Source: Pelotomaculum sp. UBA5255 (GTDB lineage: Bacteria; Bacillota; Desulfotomaculia; Desulfotomaculales; Pelotomaculaceae). Taken from it: a stretch of DNA of 9,934 bases. The stretch is from assembly GCA_002408725.1 (NCBI GenBank), contig DHTR01000045.1, positions 13,786 through 23,719 on the forward strand, written 5' to 3'. Below, in pieces: positions 7,171-9,934 of this stretch. The translations under genes and the position numbers were made by a program. How positions within the stretch are numbered: position 1 is the first letter of the stretch; every line of letters starts with the position of its first letter. The notes beneath the pieces were generated by a model that made no database searches, was not told the origin of the DNA, and saw nothing but the letters and a program-made list of their open reading frames with translations.

Positions 7171-7226
7171 ATATATTATATAAATTAGTAGATATGGTAA
7201 ATCGAACCTTGGGACATTGTACTTTT
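7171..7226 (-). repeat. 56-bp conserved block upstream of methyltransferase copy 3 (copy B)
   Basis: This is the partner of 6045-6100, with one mismatch (GATATGG here, GAAATGG there, on the plus strand). TATAAT lies at 7175-7180 on the minus strand, about 98 bases before the copy 3 start, a spacing almost equal to that of copy A. Leader sequence on the gene side (7078-7170) is recognisably homologous to 5955-6044 but much more diverged, so the block stands out. Confidence 0.7.
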
Positions 7227-7254
7227 TACTATTTCTATTAGGCAGCAATGCCCT

Positions 7255-7794
7255 TTAGGACAATAGATAAAACTCGGGCTCTTTTCTTCCCAGGCACCTT
7301 TTTTTCAGGTTTTCCATCGCTTGCGACCAATATTTATTATTTATTTCTCTTGCATGTTTTGGACATGCTTTAACACAGGCAAAACACAGTATGCACCTTT
7401 CTTTATCTGTTACAAAGGTAGAATCAAAAGATATCGCCTCAACCGGGCAGACATCAATACATTTTTTACAGACATCGCATCTGTCTTCTGATGGTTCCGG
7501 CGCTAACGGGAGATTAGGAATCTCTTTATTCCGGTAATCCCTGCTGCCTGGCAGAAAAATTTCATTGACATCATTTTGGTTAGCCAGGAGAGCGCACTCT
7601 TTTTGAATTATAATACCGAATTGTTTTGCCTTTGCCAGATCTTCTTCATCCGGCCGGCCGTGGGCCATAGGCAGCTTTTCAGTGGAATAGGAATGCTCTC
7701 CGATAAAGGCCGCGCAGGCAATTGGTATAAAACCGGCCATGCAAGCCACATCATACAACCCTCTTAATGAATCCTCATACTCACGGTTCCCATA
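7255..7794 (-). pseudogene. 5'-truncated EFR1-family flavodoxin/ferredoxin (ferredoxin half kept)
   Basis: Complete EFR1 proteins have an N-terminal flavodoxin-like domain and a C-terminal domain binding two [4Fe-4S] clusters, and are about 250-270 residues. Here homology begins abruptly at YGNREYEDSLRGLYDV, the 'YGNR' end of the flavodoxin part, straight after an in-frame TGA (7795-7797). It continues through ACAAFIGEHSYSTEKLPMAH and two intact cluster motifs, CDVCKKCIDVCP and CILCFACVKACP. No ATG with a ribosome site precedes the conserved sequence; the TTG at 7756-7758 follows its AGAGGG with no spacing, so efficient translation is doubtful. The flavin-binding half is gone, most simply by a deletion joining this gene to the fragment at 7781-8012. 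An expressed stand-alone ferredoxin from an unusual start is the less likely alternative. Confidence 0.8.
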
Positions 7795-8012
7795 TCAGCG
7801 CCGCCAACCGCTTGTCCTTCTCGCCGGTGTCCATACACTGCGCCAAAACTTCCTCAAGTTGAATGTTGGTATTGTTCAGTTCCTTCCCGATGCGCTTGAG
7901 CGTTGAATTGAAAACTTCGATAACCCTGTACCGCTTCATTTTTATACCCGGCAAAGTCGGCGTCAACCGCCATAAAGTCGAACTTTTCCAGCTCTTTCCG
8001 GAAATCAATCAT
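7781..8012 (-). pseudogene. Small hypothetical gene with a one-base frameshift and a foreign 3' end
   Basis: From ATG at 8012 (AAAGGAG about 12 bases upstream) the frame reads MIDFRKELEKFDFMAVDADF, then AGYKNEAVQ. It then shifts at the GGG run near 7924-7926 into VIEVFNSTLKRIGKELNNTN and on to EKDKRLAALIWEP with stop at 7781. Removing one G joins them as a 76-residue, charged, helix-prone, probably cytoplasmic protein. Without the correction the first frame ends after 53 codons. Its last codons overlap the EFR1 remnant out of frame, so WEP and perhaps more belong to EFR1 DNA and the native end is lost. I do not recognise the family. A sequencing error could explain the shift but not the junction. 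Confidence 0.55.
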
Positions 8013-8081
8013 TCTGCTCTACTTCTCCTTTATTCGGCTTATTGCATTTCCCATGTCCATTTTACTGCAATTTGCACCAAA

Positions 8082-8111
8082 AATATAGAAGGCCATGTAT
8101 AAGCATGACAA
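8082..8111 (-). promoter_or_regulatory. Promoter for the frameshifted small gene
   Basis: On the minus strand TTGTCA (8106-8111), an 18-bp spacer and TATATT (8082-8087) are each one base from consensus and point at the start at 8012, leaving a leader of about 65 bases. This suggests the broken locus may still be transcribed. Confidence 0.5.
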
Positions 8112-8170
8112 CAGGGCTGGTTCCAAATGGCGATTCTTTGAGAAAACAGCCATTACATTACGATTAATTT

Positions 8171-8210
8171 AAATTGATTTTAGTTGATTTTAGTTGATTT
8201 TAGTTGATTT
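8171..8210 (+). repeat. Four tandem 10-bp repeats ahead of the HTH-Uma2 gene
   Basis: Unit TAGTTGATTT occurs exactly at 8181-8190, 8191-8200 and 8201-8210, preceded by the variant AAATTGATTT at 8171-8180. The 10-bp period puts the units on the same DNA face. Each contains TTGATT, and the one in the last unit acts as the apparent -35 of the downstream gene. Confidence 0.9.
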
Positions 8211-8232
8211 CTGTTTACAGGCAAACTATAAT
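8204..8232 (+). promoter_or_regulatory. Promoter of the HTH-Uma2 gene
   Basis: TTGATT (8204-8209), exactly 17 bp, then a perfect TATAAT (8227-8232). Transcription should begin near 8239, right at the ribosome site, giving a very short leader. The -35 lies in the last 10-bp repeat, so a protein binding the repeats would control polymerase access. Confidence 0.7.
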
Positions 8233-8250
8233 CATAGTGGAGGTGATCTT

Positions 8251-9000
8251 ATGACCGGAGATAAGGAACTGGTAACCGCCCAGGCTTTGGCTGAAGCCCT
8301 AGATCTTTCCGTAGAAACCATCTGGAGGTACACAAGAGAAAAAAGAATACCCCACGTTGAATTGAGGGGCAAGCAGTACCGCTACAGGCTTGCTGATGTG
8401 ATCGGCGCACTGACCGGTTCAACTGTTCAGGAAAAAGCAGCCGGCTACCAAAGCGAACCGGCTAAAAGCTTCACGTACCAGGACTATCTGCTGCTGCCGG
8501 AAGAATCGGGCTATCGTTTCGAGGTTCTTGAGGGCATGTTGATCAAAGAACCCTCGCCCAGTGTTATACACCAGCGGGTTTCCCGCCGGCTCCAGCGGAT
8601 CCTGGAAGATTATTTTGGCGCCTGTGATCCTGAAGGGGAAATATTCAATGCGCCGTTGGATGTGACCTTCCATGATGTTACCGTAGTCCAGCCGGATCTG
8701 TTCTATGTGTCGGGAGAACAAAAATTGATTGTGAAAGACACCCGGGTTGACGGTCCGCCCGCGCTGGTAGTGGAAGTACTGTCCCCGTCCAGCAGCCGCA
8801 GGGACCGGCTTCAAAAGTCGCGGATTTACCAGAAAGCCAAGGTCCGGCACTACTGGCTTGTCAATCCCGAGGAAAAAACGCTGGAATGCTTTTCCCTCCG
8901 CAATGGCTCCTACACCCTGGTTGCCGCCGGCCTGGACGAAGAAGTAATTGAACATCCGGAGTTTGCAGGATTATCCATCTCTCTGAAAGCTTTATGGTGA
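8251..9000 (+). CDS. Fusion of a helix-turn-helix domain with a Uma2-family (DUF820) nuclease-like domain
   Basis: This 249-residue protein starts at ATG 8251 behind GGAGGTGA (8239-8246), a perfect anti-16S match; the longer frame from TTG 8194 begins inside the repeats and is rejected. Residues 6-55 (VTAQALAEALDLSVETIWRY, then TREKRIPHVELRGKQYRYRL and ADVIGAL) form an excisionase/MerR-like helix-turn-helix with wing. After a linker, residues 74-249 form the Uma2 domain: FTYQDYLLLPEESGYRFEVL (74-93), VQPDLFYVS with Asp149, PPALVVEVLSPSS with Glu175, and RDRLQKSRIYQKAKVRHYWL with Lys189. These fit the PD-(D/E)XK fold expected of Uma2. Most Uma2 proteins are the nuclease-like domain alone, and their cellular job is poorly known. 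The fused reader could target a DNA site or autoregulate through the 10-bp repeats; both are inference. It is the only plus-strand gene here. Confidence 0.88.
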   Translation: MTGDKELVTAQALAEALDLSVETIWRYTREKRIPHVELRGKQYRYRLADVIGALTGSTVQEKAAGYQSEPAKSFTYQDYLLLPEESGYRFEVLEGMLIKEPSPSVIHQRVSRRLQRILEDYFGACDPEGEIFNAPLDVTFHDVTVVQPDLFYVSGEQKLIVKDTRVDGPPALVVEVLSPSSSRRDRLQKSRIYQKAKVRHYWLVNPEEKTLECFSLRNGSYTLVAAGLDEEVIEHPEFAGLSISLKALW

Positions 9001-9313
9001 CCCTTGCATATGTACTTCCTTCCTCTCTTTCATCACCTCTATCGTCGCGCCGGAATGACATTGAACAACCATTTTCAGCCAAAAGGGGGCATGGCTTTTT
9101 ATTTATACTCCTCTTCCTATACCGAGAACTCTGGATAGTTGCCGATTACTGCTCCAGTCTTTTCCTTTATCTTCTTAAAATGTAGCTTGCTGTCCTTCTG
9201 CTAATTTTAATTCTCTGCAACAAAACCCTTGTAGTTACTAATTATGCTATAGATGCATGCCCATATTGCTGTCCGGCTTTGGTAACGATATGTGCAAAAG
9301 ATAACGCTGTATT
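9001..9313. other. Gene-free stretch between convergent genes
   Basis: No frame here has both protein-like composition and a start with a ribosome site. The only structure I see is a weak terminator-like hairpin at 9077-9100 on the Uma2 strand. No terminator is visible for the toxin transcript arriving from the right. Confidence 0.6.
9077..9100 (+). terminator. Weak Rho-independent terminator after the HTH-Uma2 gene
   Basis: AGCCA (9077-9081) can pair with TGGCT (9092-9096) across a 10-base loop, followed by TTTT and ATTTAT. The stem is short, so termination may be partial. Confidence 0.4.
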
Positions 9314-9646
9314 CTATTTTTCATGATCCTCCGGTAAATCACTGAACAGGATTCTCATGTAATTCCGCTTGCCGTATAAGACTCTCGACACGAAAACAAT
9401 TTCATTTTCGTACCTGTAAAATATTAGATAACTGGCACAGACAAGAAAACGGTAGTCTGTCTGAATATCTACAATAGAAGATAGCGGTGCGCCAATTCCA
9501 GGATGCTCCGGCAACCTGCGTATTTTTTTCGTGATCTTAGAAACCAAATTTACCTCCGTCTGTGGATTACTAAGTTCCTGAGAAATATAGCCTTTAATTT
9601 CTGCCATATCATCCCTGGCTTCAGGCGAAATTTTTAGCTTATACAT
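9314..9646 (-). CDS. RelE/ParE-family toxin of a type II toxin-antitoxin pair
   Basis: The 110-residue product reads MYKLKISPEARDDMAEIKGY at its start, the beta-helix opening of the RelE/ParE superfamily. It ends with DYRFLVCASYLIFYRYENEI and VFVSRVLYGKRNYMRIL (64-100), the core strands and basic tail. ParE-type relatives poison DNA gyrase and RelE-type ones cut mRNA on the ribosome; the target cannot be told from sequence. The start is ATG at 9646, two bases after the antitoxin stop and behind a GGAG that lies in the antitoxin's last codons. The longer frame from 9691 runs inside the antitoxin gene and is rejected. The tight coupling fits translation downstream of the antitoxin. It is small and soluble, as expected for the family. 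Confidence 0.9.
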   Translation of the reverse strand: MYKLKISPEARDDMAEIKGYISQELSNPQTEVNLVSKITKKIRRLPEHPGIGAPLSSIVDIQTDYRFLVCASYLIFYRYENEIVFVSRVLYGKRNYMRILFSDLPEDHEK

Positions 9647-9648
9647 TC

Positions 9649-9894
9649 TCAAATCTCCAGTTCTGCTTCCACTTCCTCGATAGTCATCCAACCTTTTTCT
9701 TTTCCAGCCTGCTCTCCCTGGGCAAGCTGCGACATCAGCTTCAGCGAAGCCTTTAATTTTTCATATTCGTTAATATCCACAAGCACATATCGTCCTCTGC
9801 CGTTTTTGGTCAAAAAAACAGGTTCACCCACAGCAATGTCGCGCAGCACTTCGTTGTAGTTTCTCAGATCGGAAATTGGTTTTATATTTGGCAT
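9649..9894 (-). CDS. Phd/YefM-family antitoxin
   Basis: The 81-residue product begins MPNIKPISDLRNYNEVLRDI, followed by AVGEPVFLTKNGRGRYVLVD. This is the Phd/YefM fold that dimerises and binds the operon's own promoter. Residues about 45-81, ending EKGWMTIEEVEAELEI, are acidic and helical, as expected of the toxin-wrapping tail. It is the first gene of the pair. No Shine-Dalgarno sequence is evident before ATG 9894 (the preceding bases are GTTGTTGTT), so initiation may be weak or leaderless. A GGG-AAAA-CCC palindrome at 9906-9915 could be part of an operator, but the window ends too soon to judge. Known antitoxins of this family corepress with the toxin. Confidence 0.92.
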   Translation of the reverse strand: MPNIKPISDLRNYNEVLRDIAVGEPVFLTKNGRGRYVLVDINEYEKLKASLKLMSQLAQGEQAGKEKGWMTIEEVEAELEI

Positions 9895-9934
9895 AACAAC
9901 AACTGGGGTTTTCCCGATAAAACAGACAGTCCAG

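Noticed and set aside
8194..8250. Longer Uma2 reading frame starting at TTG 8194
   Set aside because: It begins within the 10-bp repeats, upstream of the -10 box, and has no ribosome site; GGAGGTGA sits before ATG 8251.
9647..9691. Longer toxin reading frame from 9691
   Set aside because: The extra residues overlap the antitoxin gene out of frame and are not toxin-like; ATG 9646 has its own ribosome site and the family N-terminus.
1..9934. CRISPR array, rRNA, complete tRNA or riboswitch
   Set aside because: No regularly spaced repeat-spacer pattern, cloverleaf or recognisable RNA core was seen on either strand; the only tandem repeat has no spacers.

Overview
The window looks like chromosomal DNA from a low-to-mid-GC Firmicute, probably a Clostridia/Peptococcaceae-type anaerobe (Desulfotomaculum or Pelotomaculum relatives). 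This rests on strong GGAGG-type ribosome binding sites, GTG starts, an EFR1-type flavodoxin/ferredoxin remnant, a Uma2-family protein and a TetR-controlled PEP-utilising enzyme. The species call is an inference. Every gene except the Uma2 gene (8251-9000) lies on the minus strand.

Layout. Positions 1-243 hold the 5' part of an alpha/beta hydrolase gene that runs off the left edge and seems to start at ATA. A terminator at 280-305 separates it from a gene for an 875-residue PEP-utilising phosphotransferase with rifampicin-phosphotransferase-like domain order (431-3058). Next comes a TetR/AcrR regulator (3138-3737). Two nearly identical 25-bp operators, one ahead of each gene (3097-3121 and 3757-3781), suggest the regulator represses itself and the enzyme, so this is probably one regulatory cassette.

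From 4050 to 7077 lie three tandem paralogues of an LCM/TIGR00027-type SAM-dependent methyltransferase. The second and third have homologous leaders containing a 56-bp block that differs at one position, far better conserved than its flanks. The first looks like a patchwork of the other two.

From 7255 to 8012 there is gene debris. An EFR1 flavodoxin/ferredoxin gene has lost its flavodoxin half. It is joined to, and overlaps out of frame with, a small frameshifted gene that still has a good promoter. From 8171 the strand switches: four 10-bp direct repeats, the last supplying a -35 hexamer, precede a gene fusing a helix-turn-helix domain to a Uma2 nuclease-like domain. Positions 9001-9313 contain no gene, only a weak terminator. 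The right end is a Phd/YefM-RelE/ParE-type toxin-antitoxin pair (9314-9894).

The window thus mixes an intact regulated enzyme cassette, a recently duplicated methyltransferase array and accessory or decaying DNA. The least explained items are the 56-bp block, the methyltransferase array itself and the HTH-Uma2 fusion with its repeat-bearing promoter.
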